DNA from: Hymenobacter terrenus
GTDB taxonomy: Bacteria > Bacteroidota > Bacteroidia > Cytophagales > Hymenobacteraceae
Assembly: GCF_000972495.1 (NCBI RefSeq)
Contig: NZ_LATM01000010.1
Location: forward strand, 1-64,000
DNA length: 64,000 nt
Direction: 5' to 3'
Each line of letters starts with the position of its first letter. Positions within the stretch are counted from its first letter, which is position 1. Positions 43,925 through 51,546 of the stretch are shown here, one piece after another. Under the pieces are notes generated by a model that made no database searches, was not told where the DNA came from, and saw only the letters and a program-made list of their open reading frames with translations. The position numbers and the translations under genes were made by a program.

Positions 43925-45082
43925 ATGGGTGCTATCTACGCCGAGCTGCACATCGCCGGCAACGTCTATCCCCTCATCACCTGTACCTATGGGGTGCACC
44001 AGGCTACCAGTGAGCGGGGCCGGGCCATCGAGCGGGTCCGCCACGGTAAGATGGCCTTGGTCCTGGATGTGCCGAACGATACCTTCCTCGAAGCCCTGGC
44101 GGCAGCGCACGCTACCCATTACCCGGCCGATGTTATCTTCTTCGACAGCGCCGGGGGCAGTGCCATCGAAACGGTGAGTATGGCCACGGCCTACTGTACG
44201 GGCTATGAGGAGGAGTTCGAGGAAGGCAAAAACGGGTCCTACGTGGCTTACGTGGAGCTGACCGGACCCGGTGGTTTCACGATGAAGATCGGTGGGCCCG
44301 CCGCCGCGTTTGTGGCGCCTGCGGCCCGGGACCATGGCACCCCACCCGTGGCGGCACTGCTCAATGCGGCCATTGGTGGTCAAGCAGCGTCTTCTCCCAG
44401 TGGCCCCCGCAAGCTTGTCTCCCCGGACGATGTACCCCCGCACCTGCCGGCCCCTATTCCCAATCCTTCACCCGACCACGCTCAAGTGCATCTGAGCCAA
44501 GCCGAGTGGGCTGCCCTCATCGAAGGCAGGTGGGAGCGTAATGATGCTTCCAAGAAGAAGAAATTCAAGCTGCTTCAACCGTATCACAATTCGGAAATTC
44601 ACGTTGCCGGCGACCCCTTCACGTATCGGGTGGGCGACGATGGGCGGGTAACGGACGTGTATGATGCTCAGAACCAGCAAGCTTATAATGTTACCGGCAC
44701 CCGCAAGGGCTACCAGCGCATCCCGCTCACCTTGGGAGGAGAGCCAACTTACGCCGGAACCGAACACATGTTTCCGGTTACGGGAAACCAGAAGAATGTA
44801 GTCCAAATTAAGATGGTGGGCCACCGCAAAGGAGACACCAAGGCGGCCAATATCGCGGCAGGGTTGGAAGACTTGATAGCGTCACAAAACAGGGACTTGA
44901 CCCAACCACCCAAGGGCTACACCTGGCACCACCGCGACGATTTTAATCCGTATTCCAATCCGCCACCTTACGGCACCTGCACGATGGAATTAGTAGAAGA
45001 TAAAGCACATCGGGGAACGTTTGAACATTTTGGCTCGTGTGACCAATGCAATGAACACGTCGGACGTAAACTTTATAAGTAG
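43925..45082 (+). CDS. TssD-WHH nuclease effector (T6SS-type toxin)
   Basis: A 385-residue fusion. Residues 1-130 are a TssD/Hcp-like tube domain of Bacteroidota: IYAELHIAGNVYPLITCTYG, VHQATSERGR, KMALVLDVPNDTFLEALAAA and YVAYVELTGPGGFTMKIGGP. A Pro/Ala-rich linker covers 131-190. The C-terminal domain (about 190-385) ends with GYTWHHRDDF (the WHH core), CTMELVEDKAHRGTFEHFG, which contains the remaining His and Asp ligands of HNH/Endo VII nucleases, and a terminal Cys pair. It should enter target cells by fusing to the tube and cut DNA. SUKH immunity follows 6 bp on. The tube domain is the delivery part; no other T6SS gene is here. Confidence 0.85.
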   Translation: MGAIYAELHIAGNVYPLITCTYGVHQATSERGRAIERVRHGKMALVLDVPNDTFLEALAAAHATHYPADVIFFDSAGGSAIETVSMATAYCTGYEEEFEEGKNGSYVAYVELTGPGGFTMKIGGPAAAFVAPAARDHGTPPVAALLNAAIGGQAASSPSGPRKLVSPDDVPPHLPAPIPNPSPDHAQVHLSQAEWAALIEGRWERNDASKKKKFKLLQPYHNSEIHVAGDPFTYRVGDDGRVTDVYDAQNQQAYNVTGTRKGYQRIPLTLGGEPTYAGTEHMFPVTGNQKNVVQIKMVGHRKGDTKAANIAAGLEDLIASQNRDLTQPPKGYTWHHRDDFNPYSNPPPYGTCTMELVEDKAHRGTFEHFGSCDQCNEHVGRKLYK

Positions 45083-45088
45083 ACTATT

Positions 45089-45616
45089 ATGACACCCTCT
45101 CCTCTGGAAACCAATCCTTTCGTCGGCACAGAGCAGCCCGCTACCCCGGCCGACCTGGAAGCTATTGAGCAGCAGTACGGCTTTACGCTGCCGGAAGATT
45201 ACAAAGCGCACTTGTTGCGCTACAATGGCGGGTGGCCCAAGCGCCGCACGTTCGTGGAAGTACAACCGGACGGGGAACAGGTGGAGCGCGACATTAGTGA
45301 TTTTTATTCCGTGGGTCACGGAACGGGGACGCTGGAGGAGAGTCTGGAAGATTTGTATGACCAGCTGCACCCCGACCTAGTACCTTTTGGCAGCGAAGCA
45401 GGCGGCGACCAGTTTGTTTTAAGCGTGGGCCCGCAGGATTACGGCAGTGTCTACTACATCGGCCACGAATTCTATAAGGCCCCCGAGTACGAATACGACG
45501 AGGAGACCGACGAATCGACCCCGCCCGCCCCGCTGGATTATGGTACGGGCGTGCACTTCCTGGCCCCTTCCTTCACGGCCTTTCTCGACGGGCTGGTTGA
45601 AGGTACGCCGGTCTAG
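45089..45616 (+). CDS. SMI1/KNR4 (SUKH) family immunity protein
   Basis: A 175-residue acidic protein matching SUKH-1: ATPADLEAIEQQYGFTLPED then YKAHLLRYNGGWP is the N-terminal signature, and VPFGSEAGGDQFVLSVG and YGSVYYIGHEFYK follow. SUKH proteins bind and block HNH, WHH and other nuclease toxins. It starts 6 bp after the TssD-WHH gene, so coupled translation and cognate immunity are strongly suggested. The acidic chain suits binding to a basic nuclease. A strong terminator closes the pair. Confidence 0.88.
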   Translation: MTPSPLETNPFVGTEQPATPADLEAIEQQYGFTLPEDYKAHLLRYNGGWPKRRTFVEVQPDGEQVERDISDFYSVGHGTGTLEESLEDLYDQLHPDLVPFGSEAGGDQFVLSVGPQDYGSVYYIGHEFYKAPEYEYDEETDESTPPAPLDYGTGVHFLAPSFTAFLDGLVEGTPV

Positions 45617-45661
45617 TCAACAAAAAGGCTGGACCGATATTTGGTCCAGCTTTTTTTGTTG
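45617..45661. terminator. Terminator of the effector/immunity pair
   Basis: AACAAAAAGGCTGGACC, 7-base loop, then GGTCCAGCTTTTTTTGTT. Confidence 0.88.
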
Positions 45662-45691
45662 ATAACAATTTGGTAATTAATATTATAACTC

Positions 45692-45895
45692 CTAGTCAAC
45701 CAGCTTCCTTACCAAAAGGAAAATGGCAAACACACAGCTTGCCACTATAAGACTTTGCTTTAATTCCTTGCGGGTTTTAGCATCTGCGCCCAGGGCGCCA
45801 GCGCCAGCGTCCACTACGTTGATAAGGCTGAGCGCTGAGTTAATATCGCGTCCAGCTGATTGTAAAGAAGAAAGAGTAGAGGTATGCTTTGTCAT
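45692..45895 (-). CDS. Small tail-anchored membrane protein
   Basis: Sixty-seven residues. The first 45 are polar and Ala-rich (LQSAGRDINSALSLINVVDA), followed by a KELKQSL stretch and one C-terminal membrane helix (IVASCVFAIFLLVRKLVD). The topology suggests a cytoplasmic domain held at the inner membrane. It lies in reverse to the toxin pair and to the next gene. No family is recognised. It could be a lysogenic-conversion protein, for example one that excludes other phages, but nothing proves this. Confidence 0.5.
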   Translation of the reverse strand: MTKHTSTLSSLQSAGRDINSALSLINVVDAGAGALGADAKTRKELKQSLIVASCVFAIFLLVRKLVD

Positions 45896-46032
45896 ATTTT
45901 ATAAATTAAAGGTTATTGTACTGTTGACCTTATTCAACACCTGTGCCAAACTTTTAACCAAGGCCAAGCCGCCAGCGTAACAGCCAAGGCGGGGCTTTTC
46001 GTACATTAGTTTCTCGAATCGAATAAGCCTGT

Positions 46033-46617
46033 ATGTCGCCATATCTACCTGCAATTCCAACTGATTCGCTTCACAAGTTTGTCGCCATCGCGGGGCTGGT
46101 CTTGGCAATCGTGCCGCCTGCCTATTTGTGGACATTGTCCACAGAAAACGCCTTGGACGCCATCCACTTGTCTGCTGAGGTCAAAATAGTCGAACTCAAA
46201 TACAAAAACCTTCATCAAGAATCTCAAGCCCTCATCGCCACATACCGCCAAATTACTCGCCGAGCGAATACTTTGAAAGCCCCGTCCATGCCCGTTACAT
46301 CGGCGCAGCGGCTGGCGTTGCTGAACCAAACAGCAATGGACAGTGCCTCTGCTGCGGAGAAACAGCTACACGAACTTGAGTATCAGTCCAAAATAGCACT
46401 CATTCGCGTAAGGGAAAAGCAGGAAGTGTTGTCATTCAAGCAGACGCTGGTCGATATTTTCCGCGATGCTTCTTGGTCATTCGTCTTCGTTGGGTCAATT
46501 ATCAGCTTCATCGGCTTCGCCTGGTGGTATGGAAAAGAAGGTGCCCCCCACTGGGTCAAAAATCCTGCGCCTCTACAGGATTCTACTGTCTTTGGGAATA
46601 GTAATCAAAAAGATTGA
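46033..46617 (+). CDS. Two-helix membrane protein with coiled-coil middle
   Basis: A 194-residue protein. An N-terminal membrane helix (FVAIAGLVLAIVPPAYLWTL) is followed by about 100 residues of coiled coil (EVKIVELKYKNLHQESQALI; SAAEKQLHELEYQSKIALIR) and a second membrane helix (WSFVFVGSIISFIGFAWWY). Both ends probably face the cytoplasm, with the coiled coil in the periplasm. The pattern is common among uncharacterised membrane proteins and some defence effectors. It lies upstream of the operator of the anti-repressor gene. The function is unknown. Confidence 0.55.
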   Translation: MSPYLPAIPTDSLHKFVAIAGLVLAIVPPAYLWTLSTENALDAIHLSAEVKIVELKYKNLHQESQALIATYRQITRRANTLKAPSMPVTSAQRLALLNQTAMDSASAAEKQLHELEYQSKIALIRVREKQEVLSFKQTLVDIFRDASWSFVFVGSIISFIGFAWWYGKEGAPHWVKNPAPLQDSTVFGNSNQKD

Positions 46618-46647
46618 CTTAGAGCTGCGCAGGACGAAGGAGGACCC

Positions 46648-46670
46648 CTATTTAGGGCGAACCTAAATAG
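46648..46670. promoter_or_regulatory. Perfect inverted repeat upstream of the anti-repressor (operator candidate)
   Basis: CTATTTAGG, spacer GCGAA, CCTAAATAG: nine bases per arm without mismatch, 11 bp before the ATG at 46682. The size suits a dimeric repressor. Half-site matches lie at 41870, 52593 and 56638. Confidence 0.7.
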
Positions 46671-46681
46671 TTAATTCCATC

Positions 46682-47548
46682 ATGGAAACCCTTCAGCTCA
46701 CCTCCGCCACCACGATCCAACTCAAGAACGGCGACCACACTACCACCACCAAACTCGAAGGTTACTTCAAAGGCCTGTTCCAGACACAGGATACCCTTAG
46801 CGATTTCCCGGCAGCACTGGACCACGTGTGGCGTATCAGCTACAGCCGCAAATCCGATGCCGTCGCCGCGTTGAAAAAGAACTTCGTGGAAGGCATTGAT
46901 TACCAGGTTTTACGGCAACTTCCGCAAAACCCTCTGGGTGGTCGTCCAGAGGACGTTTACTACCTGAGCGTCTCATGCTTGGAATACTTTGTGGTTCGCC
47001 AGAACCGCGAGGTCTTCGACGTGTACCGCGCGTGTCTCCAACTCGTTCGCCAGCTGGCCACCAAGACTATGCTCCCGGATTTCTCAAATCCAGCTGCGGC
47101 CGCACGGGCCTGGGCCGACGAAGTAGAGGCAAAGGCACTGGCACAGCACCGCGCCGAAGAGGCCACGCAAAAGCTCATCGCCACCAGCGCACGTGTCGTG
47201 GAGGTACAGCACGAGCTGGCGGTCGTGAAGGAAGAAGCGCGCGAGAATCAGGTAGTGGTCGACACGCTCACCAACTCAGACGACTGTCTGTCGTTCCAGG
47301 ATGTGGCGGCCCGCCTCAACAACAAAGAGCTGGGGCGGACCAAACTGATGCGCCAGCTGCGTAAGGACCGCATCCTGATGCAGGACAACCAACCGTACGC
47401 CAGCTACTTGCAGGCTGGCTATTTCAAGGTGGTCAGCCAGGTGTACGACACCAACAGCCACGGCGCCAAGCTCACCAAGACCACGAAAGTGACAGGCAAA
47501 GGCCTCACCTGGCTTGCCAAAAAATACGGGATGACCCTGCCGGCCTAA
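46682..47548 (+). CDS. Phage anti-repressor (AntA/AntB and KilAC domains)
   Basis: A 288-residue protein. The N-terminal domain (about 20-125) has ISYSRKSDAVAALKKNFVEG, DYQVLRQLPQN and the AntA/AntB-type VYYLSVSCLEYFVVRQNREV then FDVYRACL. A helical linker (about 130-195) joins the KilAC DNA-binding domain (about 200-288): LTNSDDCLSFQDVAARLNNK, LMRQLRKDRILMQDN and TGKGLTWLAKKYG. Such proteins relieve repression of lytic genes. The inverted repeat 11 bp before the start suggests control by the phage repressor or by the protein itself. A terminator follows. Confidence 0.9.
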   Translation: METLQLTSATTIQLKNGDHTTTTKLEGYFKGLFQTQDTLSDFPAALDHVWRISYSRKSDAVAALKKNFVEGIDYQVLRQLPQNPLGGRPEDVYYLSVSCLEYFVVRQNREVFDVYRACLQLVRQLATKTMLPDFSNPAAAARAWADEVEAKALAQHRAEEATQKLIATSARVVEVQHELAVVKEEARENQVVVDTLTNSDDCLSFQDVAARLNNKELGRTKLMRQLRKDRILMQDNQPYASYLQAGYFKVVSQVYDTNSHGAKLTKTTKVTGKGLTWLAKKYGMTLPA

Positions 47549-47592
47549 ACAAAAAAGCTGACCTCTTTCCTACCGAGGTCAGCTTTCTTTTG
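47549..47592. terminator. Bidirectional terminator between anti-repressor and lysis genes
   Basis: AAAAAAGCTGACCTC, 9-base loop, then GAGGTCAGCTTTCTTTT. It also ends the late minus-strand transcript. Confidence 0.88.
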
Positions 47593-47593
47593 T

Positions 47594-48133
47594 CTATTCT
47601 TTTCGTCTGCGAAAGAGGCCTACTAGCCAGACCAACAGTGTAATAACAGCCCCGACGGCCAGCAACTGACCCGCTCGCTGGAAGTTTGCCCGGGCCCGGT
47701 TCAACCACCCGAATAGCCCCGTTTTTTTCTCTTCTACGACTCGCGTTTTGGTAATGGTATGTCGTATCGTTTTGGTCGTATCGGTAGCCGTCACGGTGGT
47801 ATCCCGGCCCTCGGCGACAGCCTCGATGTGGAAGGCAAGTGGTGCACCAATCTGCGAGCTGCGACGCACCTTGTACAAGACGCGACCAGACTTGCCAGCG
47901 ACAACGACGCCATCCGGTTTGGTGGCGGCCAGTAGCTCAGTGAAGGTATCTAGTTGCTGCGCAGGTGAGGCGACAGAATCCCGGGCCAAGGCCAGCCGGA
48001 CCGCACGGTGGTGCACGGTCACGGTGGAGTCGGAGGTGATGGTGGTGGATTCCTTACTCGTTCGGCACGAGCTCAGGCACAGGAGCACGATCAGGAGCGG
48101 CCACAGGAGATTCAGTTTGTGTAGGCGTAACAT
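47594..48133 (-). CDS. Unimolecular spanin candidate (lipoprotein with C-terminal membrane helix)
   Basis: A 179-residue protein. Residues 1-23 are a lipoprotein signal (LWPLLIVLLCLSSC, Cys23). The periplasmic part (24-150) has Thr-rich strands (DTTVTATDTTKTIRHTITKT) and a helical GWLNRARANFQRAGQ lead. A single membrane helix (LLAVGAVITLLVWLVGLF, about 154-171) and RRRKE end the chain. One protein linking outer-membrane lipid and inner membrane is the plan of u-spanins such as T1 gp11, which fuse the two membranes at lysis. It overlaps the holin gene by 80 bp, as lysis genes do. Bacteroidota examples are little described. Confidence 0.65.
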   Translation of the reverse strand: MLRLHKLNLLWPLLIVLLCLSSCRTSKESTTITSDSTVTVHHRAVRLALARDSVASPAQQLDTFTELLAATKPDGVVVAGKSGRVLYKVRRSSQIGAPLAFHIEAVAEGRDTTVTATDTTKTIRHTITKTRVVEEKKTGLFGWLNRARANFQRAGQLLAVGAVITLLVWLVGLFRRRKE

Positions 48134-48650
48134 CTGGAAGAGGGGATTGGGGTGAAGTATTGCCGGGCCACAGACGAGCGACCACGGTATCGAGGTCGGT
48201 TATTTGTGACAGGTATTTTTGCATTTTGGCGGGTACGATCCGGGAATCGATTTGTCCCAAGTTTTCCGCGATGGAAATGAATTCAGTTAGAATGAAGCCA
48301 ATGGCCAGCACGTCCTGGATGTGCAGATAGGCGAGGATCTTGTACCATTCACCCATATGGTGGCCACACGCGATGAGACCGCAGCGAGCCACCAGGTTGA
48401 AGAAGAAACGTTGGAAGGTGAACGAGTTGAATTCCTTTCGTTTAATGGCCTTCAGCACCCCGGTTATCCAGTCCAGAAACATGAAGAACACGAGACCATA
48501 TACCACGTGCGGGTCGCTATGAATGAAGCCCGCGGCCGCACTCGTCCAGGTGACCAGGCTGGAAATGGCCACAGTAGTCAGCCACGACTTGGAAAAGACG
48601 GTGGTCCACAAATCGTGGAAATTAAGGAAGCCAAAAATGAAACGTTTCAA
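48054..48650 (-). CDS. Phage holin family protein
   Basis: A 198-residue protein starting at TTG 48650. Four hydrophobic segments occupy residues 15-125: WLTTVAISSLVTWTSAAAGF, VVYGLVFFMFLDWITGVLKA, FFFNLVARCGLIACG and LAYLHIQDVLAIGFILTEFI. The DWITGVLKAIKRKEFNSF motif is the signature of the phage_holin_4 (TcdE-like) family. A long Pro-rich cytoplasmic tail (about 150-198) overlaps the spanin gene. It forms the lysis pore. The leader motif of the late genes precedes it by 28 bp (48675-48690). No endolysin is visible nearby. Confidence 0.82.
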   Translation of the reverse strand: MKRFIFGFLNFHDLWTTVFSKSWLTTVAISSLVTWTSAAAGFIHSDPHVVYGLVFFMFLDWITGVLKAIKRKEFNSFTFQRFFFNLVARCGLIACGHHMGEWYKILAYLHIQDVLAIGFILTEFISIAENLGQIDSRIVPAKMQKYLSQITDLDTVVARLWPGNTSPQSPLPDVTPTQTESPVAAPDRAPVPELVPNE

Positions 48651-48674
48651 GGTCGCGGTGGGGTAGGAGGGGCC

Positions 48675-48690
48675 ATTTCCTCCTTGAATC
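48675..48690 (-). promoter_or_regulatory. Late-gene leader motif, site 8 (holin)
   Basis: GATTCAAGGAGGAAAT on the minus strand; the gap from AAGGAGG to the TTG start is 28 bases. The second block is absent here; a small A/T-flanked hairpin stands in its place. Confidence 0.75.
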
Positions 48691-48774
48691 TTTTTTCGCT
48701 GAAAGAGCGCTTTTTTAGGCGCGGGACGGGCGAGGTAGGCTACTTAGTGGCACACACCTCCAACCAACACCACC

Positions 48775-48999
48775 ATGGCTAAGACCACCAACACCTGCAC
48801 TTACCAACAGCAACTCCGCGACCTGCAGGCTGATCATGAATCACTTACTACCGATTTTCTTGCTGTGTGCGACGATCTGAGACTGGTGACTGACAGGCTG
48901 TTACAGGTCAATGCCTTCCTGCAGGACCCCGACGTCGCCAAGCTATTGCGGGAGCGGGAACACGAGCAGCGCGTCCTGCAGACCATCGCTAACTGTTAA
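48775..48999 (+). CDS. Small coiled-coil protein on the opposite strand (moron-type)
   Basis: Seventy-four residues, highly helical: TYQQQLRDLQADHESLTTDF, LRLVTDRLLQVNAFLQDPDV and KLLREREHEQRVLQTIAN, with three or four Cys. No membrane segment is seen. It is read against all surrounding late genes and has its own terminator (49002-49037). This is the layout of a moron gene expressed from a resident phage. Its role is unknown; a small regulator or anti-defence protein is possible. Confidence 0.6.
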   Translation: MAKTTNTCTYQQQLRDLQADHESLTTDFLAVCDDLRLVTDRLLQVNAFLQDPDVAKLLREREHEQRVLQTIANC

Positions 49000-49001
49000 C
49001 G

Positions 49002-49037
49002 AAAAAAGACCCACTCATCGGTGGGTCTTTTCTTTTC
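49002..49037. terminator. Terminator after the 48775 gene
   Basis: AAAAAAGACCCACTC, short loop, then GGTGGGTCTTTTCTTTT. Confidence 0.85.
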
Positions 49038-49094
49038 CCTAATTTAAATCACACTCCATTTACGAAGGTTGAAAGTAGCCCGTTACCGACTCGC

Positions 49095-50840
49095 TTAAAC
49101 TTTTGTGGTTCTCACCCAGGTGATTGTCGTATCGTCGGCCGCCAGCATGGCCTCGTAGCGGTAGTTGGTATCGAAGAACTTCTGGCCCACCGCACCACCT
49201 AGCCCGGTTGCCTCGCCATTGGTGTAAACAGCTTGTGTTACAGCAGTTTTTAGACCGCTCGGGACCTTGTAAAGGTCTGTGAGGTCCGGCTTGATCACGT
49301 TGCGGCGGTCTACAATCGTAATCCCATTTGGTACCGTGGCGGGGACCGTGGTAAGGCCGCGCAACGTCACAGTGACGGGATTCCCAGACGGGTTTGTCCA
49401 GCTGCTGATGAGCGTGTCGCGCAGCTCAACGTTCTGTACGCCACCAGTTGGCACGTCAAATTCCAACTTGGCAACGCTACCACCACTCACACGTGCCCCA
49501 CCATTCGCTACCAGCGCCAAGGTACCCAGCCCACCAACCTGGCAACGAACTAGTTGAGATACAGCTAGTCGTACCCCCGTGGCCAGACTGATAAGGAGAG
49601 GGTCTGGTGTGGTTGCGATAATACCGAGCACGCCGCAGGCCGGCGTAGTGGTAATGGCATTGTCGACGTTGATAGGGTTGAGGAAAATGCTGGAACCCGT
49701 CAGCGCGGCTGGGCCATTTAGCTCGGCTTCCTCGTTCGTCGCGGCCGTAACCGCATTGGCCAGGCTGGTGTAGCCTACCAGCTCGGAGGTAAATCTGGAC
49801 GTATTGTACGCCGCGCTGTTTAGTCGTAATTGAGGAGAGCTGGCAGCCAGGCTTTCCAGGTCATCCAGACGATTGGAGGCGTTGGTATTGTTGCGATCAA
49901 TCGCGGTCTGCAACTCATCGTACACCAGCGCCACGACTTCGACAGATGGCGCAGCGTCAGCCACACGCGGAAACAAGCCACCAACAATTTTACTATCTAC
50001 GTAGTCCTTGCTAACACCTCCTTTTAGTGGAGTCCGGAACCAGGTGGCAATACGCTGGTTACCAAAGAGAAAACACTCATAGATGTATTCTCCCGCAGGG
50101 TCTGCGAATTTCCTGGCAACGTGCGAATCCACTGTACCCGGCAAAAACACGTCAGGTGTGGATAAATCGTTGGGTCCGAACTGGCTTATTACTTGAGCCT
50201 GTTTATCTGGTACAGTGGTAGCGTAAACGTAGTTAGGCGTTAACAATACTGAACTGTTAACTAACATACCATCCTGTCCAAACTTCAAGATGGTAGTACT
50301 GGTACCCAAACCATCCGGAAACGGCGTCTCTACAGTAATTTCTCCATCACCAAACACATAGGCACCAGTGGTTGTCATGTTGTAGAACACCAGATTACCT
50401 TCGCCACCAGTAACCTGGAAATCTGGACCAAATTGCACTGTGCCAGTGACTGGCTTACCTGGATCAGTTCCAGATAGCTTCAGGAAGTCGCCAGTGGGAC
50501 CACCAATGGCACCCAGGTACTCCTTTAAGTCCAGCCAGTTGCTGTTGTCCTGCAAGGCCGCCTGGCGCTCGACATCGCTCATCGCCTGGTAGGCGGGAAT
50601 GCTGAGAATGTAAATCTGATTGGTTTCCTGCACGCCAACCAGCATGAGGTGGCGACGCTGCCCGGAGCCCTGACCATCGAATTCGATGCTGGCCTTCGCG
50701 GGAATAGCGTCGCGCTCAGCCAAGGTCGCGAGCGTGCGGTAGCCACCCACACCCAGGTAGTCGATATGGGTACCGAATTTGGCCGCGGGGTTACCATTTG
50801 TGAGCGGACCACTGACAAGCTGTCCAACAGGATACGACAT
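49095..50840 (-). CDS. Putative tail fibre/spike protein
   Basis: From the ATG at 50840 (leader motif 10 bases further on) it encodes 581 residues. The N-terminus (MSYPVGQLVSGPLTNGNPAA; GTHIDYLGVGGYRTLATLAE) looks like an attachment domain. The middle is beta-rich with PVTGTVQFGPDFQVTGGEGN-type repeats, a helical segment ELQTAIDRNNTNASNRLDDL (coiled coil, about 330-360) and a C-terminal beta region that ends in YRYEAMLAADDTTITWVRTT. The design is that of a trimeric receptor-binding fibre. It lies at the distal end of the late operon, before the lysis genes. Confidence 0.65.
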   Translation of the reverse strand: MSYPVGQLVSGPLTNGNPAAKFGTHIDYLGVGGYRTLATLAERDAIPAKASIEFDGQGSGQRRHLMLVGVQETNQIYILSIPAYQAMSDVERQAALQDNSNWLDLKEYLGAIGGPTGDFLKLSGTDPGKPVTGTVQFGPDFQVTGGEGNLVFYNMTTTGAYVFGDGEITVETPFPDGLGTSTTILKFGQDGMLVNSSVLLTPNYVYATTVPDKQAQVISQFGPNDLSTPDVFLPGTVDSHVARKFADPAGEYIYECFLFGNQRIATWFRTPLKGGVSKDYVDSKIVGGLFPRVADAAPSVEVVALVYDELQTAIDRNNTNASNRLDDLESLAASSPQLRLNSAAYNTSRFTSELVGYTSLANAVTAATNEEAELNGPAALTGSSIFLNPINVDNAITTTPACGVLGIIATTPDPLLISLATGVRLAVSQLVRCQVGGLGTLALVANGGARVSGGSVAKLEFDVPTGGVQNVELRDTLISSWTNPSGNPVTVTLRGLTTVPATVPNGITIVDRRNVIKPDLTDLYKVPSGLKTAVTQAVYTNGEATGLGGAVGQKFFDTNYRYEAMLAADDTTITWVRTTKV

Positions 50841-50850
50841 AAGGAAGAGT

Positions 50851-50885
50851 GTTTCCTCCTTGAATCCCCAAACCGGGGATGGCTT
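50851..50885 (-). promoter_or_regulatory. Late-gene leader motif, site 7 (fibre)
   Basis: Minus strand: AAGCCATCC, then GGATTCAAGGAGGAAAC; 14 bases from AAGGAGG to ATG. The first block overlaps the end of the gene at 50884. Confidence 0.85.
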
Positions 50886-51099
50886 AGGACAGTTGTCCCG
50901 TGCCACCCCCGGTTTGGGCCACGGCCGTGCCCGCAGTGGCCACCGTGACCGTCACCGTGGCGGTTCGGATATAGCTGTCGATCGCGTTGGTCAGGCCATC
51001 AATAAAAACCTGGCGACCTTGTTCACCATCTTCGTTGGCCGCGAGCTGGTTGAAGAGCGTGGTGAGCTGCGCTTTGAGCGTGGTAGGTAACAGAGGCAT
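50884..51099 (-). CDS. Small phage structural or assembly protein, unknown
   Basis: Seventy-one residues. A helical N-terminus (LKAQLTTLFNQLAANEDGEQ) leads to a hydrophobic Val/Thr/Ala stretch (RTATVTVTVATAGTAVAQTG) and a Gly-rich end. It lies 2 bp after the spike-like gene and before the fibre gene, in the same direction, as expected for a small baseplate or fibre-assembly protein. No family is recognised. The Val/Thr stretch is beta-like and not a clear membrane helix. Confidence 0.6.
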   Translation of the reverse strand: MPLLPTTLKAQLTTLFNQLAANEDGEQGRQVFIDGLTNAIDSYIRTATVTVTVATAGTAVAQTGGGTGQLS

Positions 51100-51101
51100 G
51101 G

Positions 51102-51542
51102 TTACGCGTTGAAAAAGGTGTTGAAGCGATTCTTAATCTGGCTGAGCTGCACGGCGTTAATTACCTTCAGCGAGGCACCTGAGTTGGTGGCTACCTTCAG
51201 GTTAATCACCTGATCGATGAAGTCGACGAGCAGCGTTTTAAGCGACTCGCCGGCCGCGGTTGACAGCTCGTAGGATTCAATCTCTCCGAGCTGGGAGACG
51301 TAGGCCTCATCCTTCGATAAGTAGGAAACGATGACCACTGAGCCCTGCTTGGGGTAGGCTACCATGCCGTGCCCGGCGCCGGCCTGTAGGCGCACACCGA
51401 GGAGGTCTGCGCTATCGTCAAGAGGTTCGCAGTCAATGGTCTTAGTGTCCTTATTGACCTTGGTTACCCGAGCTGGGGTGCAGAATAAATCGGCATTCGG
51501 ATTAGCCGCCAGCGCGGCAATCATGTCACGTATCGAATCCAT
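51102..51542 (-). CDS. Baseplate spike/gpV-like protein
   Basis: A 146-residue protein. The middle has CTPARVTKVNKDTKTIDCEP, then LGVRLQAGAGHGMVAYPKQG and SVVIVSYLSKDEAYVSQLGE, an OB-fold pattern as in gpV/gp45 baseplate spike proteins. The C-terminal part (LKTLLVDFIDQVINLKVATN) is helical. It lies between the hub-like gene and the fibre gene, the usual place for the central spike that pierces the membrane. It starts 4 bp after the hub gene, so translation may be coupled. Confidence 0.68.
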   Translation of the reverse strand: MDSIRDMIAALAANPNADLFCTPARVTKVNKDTKTIDCEPLDDSADLLGVRLQAGAGHGMVAYPKQGSVVIVSYLSKDEAYVSQLGEIESYELSTAAGESLKTLLVDFIDQVINLKVATNSGASLKVINAVQLSQIKNRFNTFFNA

Positions 51543-51546
51543 AGGG

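Noticed and set aside
43925..45082. Part of a complete T6SS or extracellular injection system locus
   Set aside because: No TssB/C, TssK, ClpV, VgrG-type cluster or baseplate set belonging to T6SS is present; the contractile genes to the right include capsid, protease and neck proteins and so form a phage.
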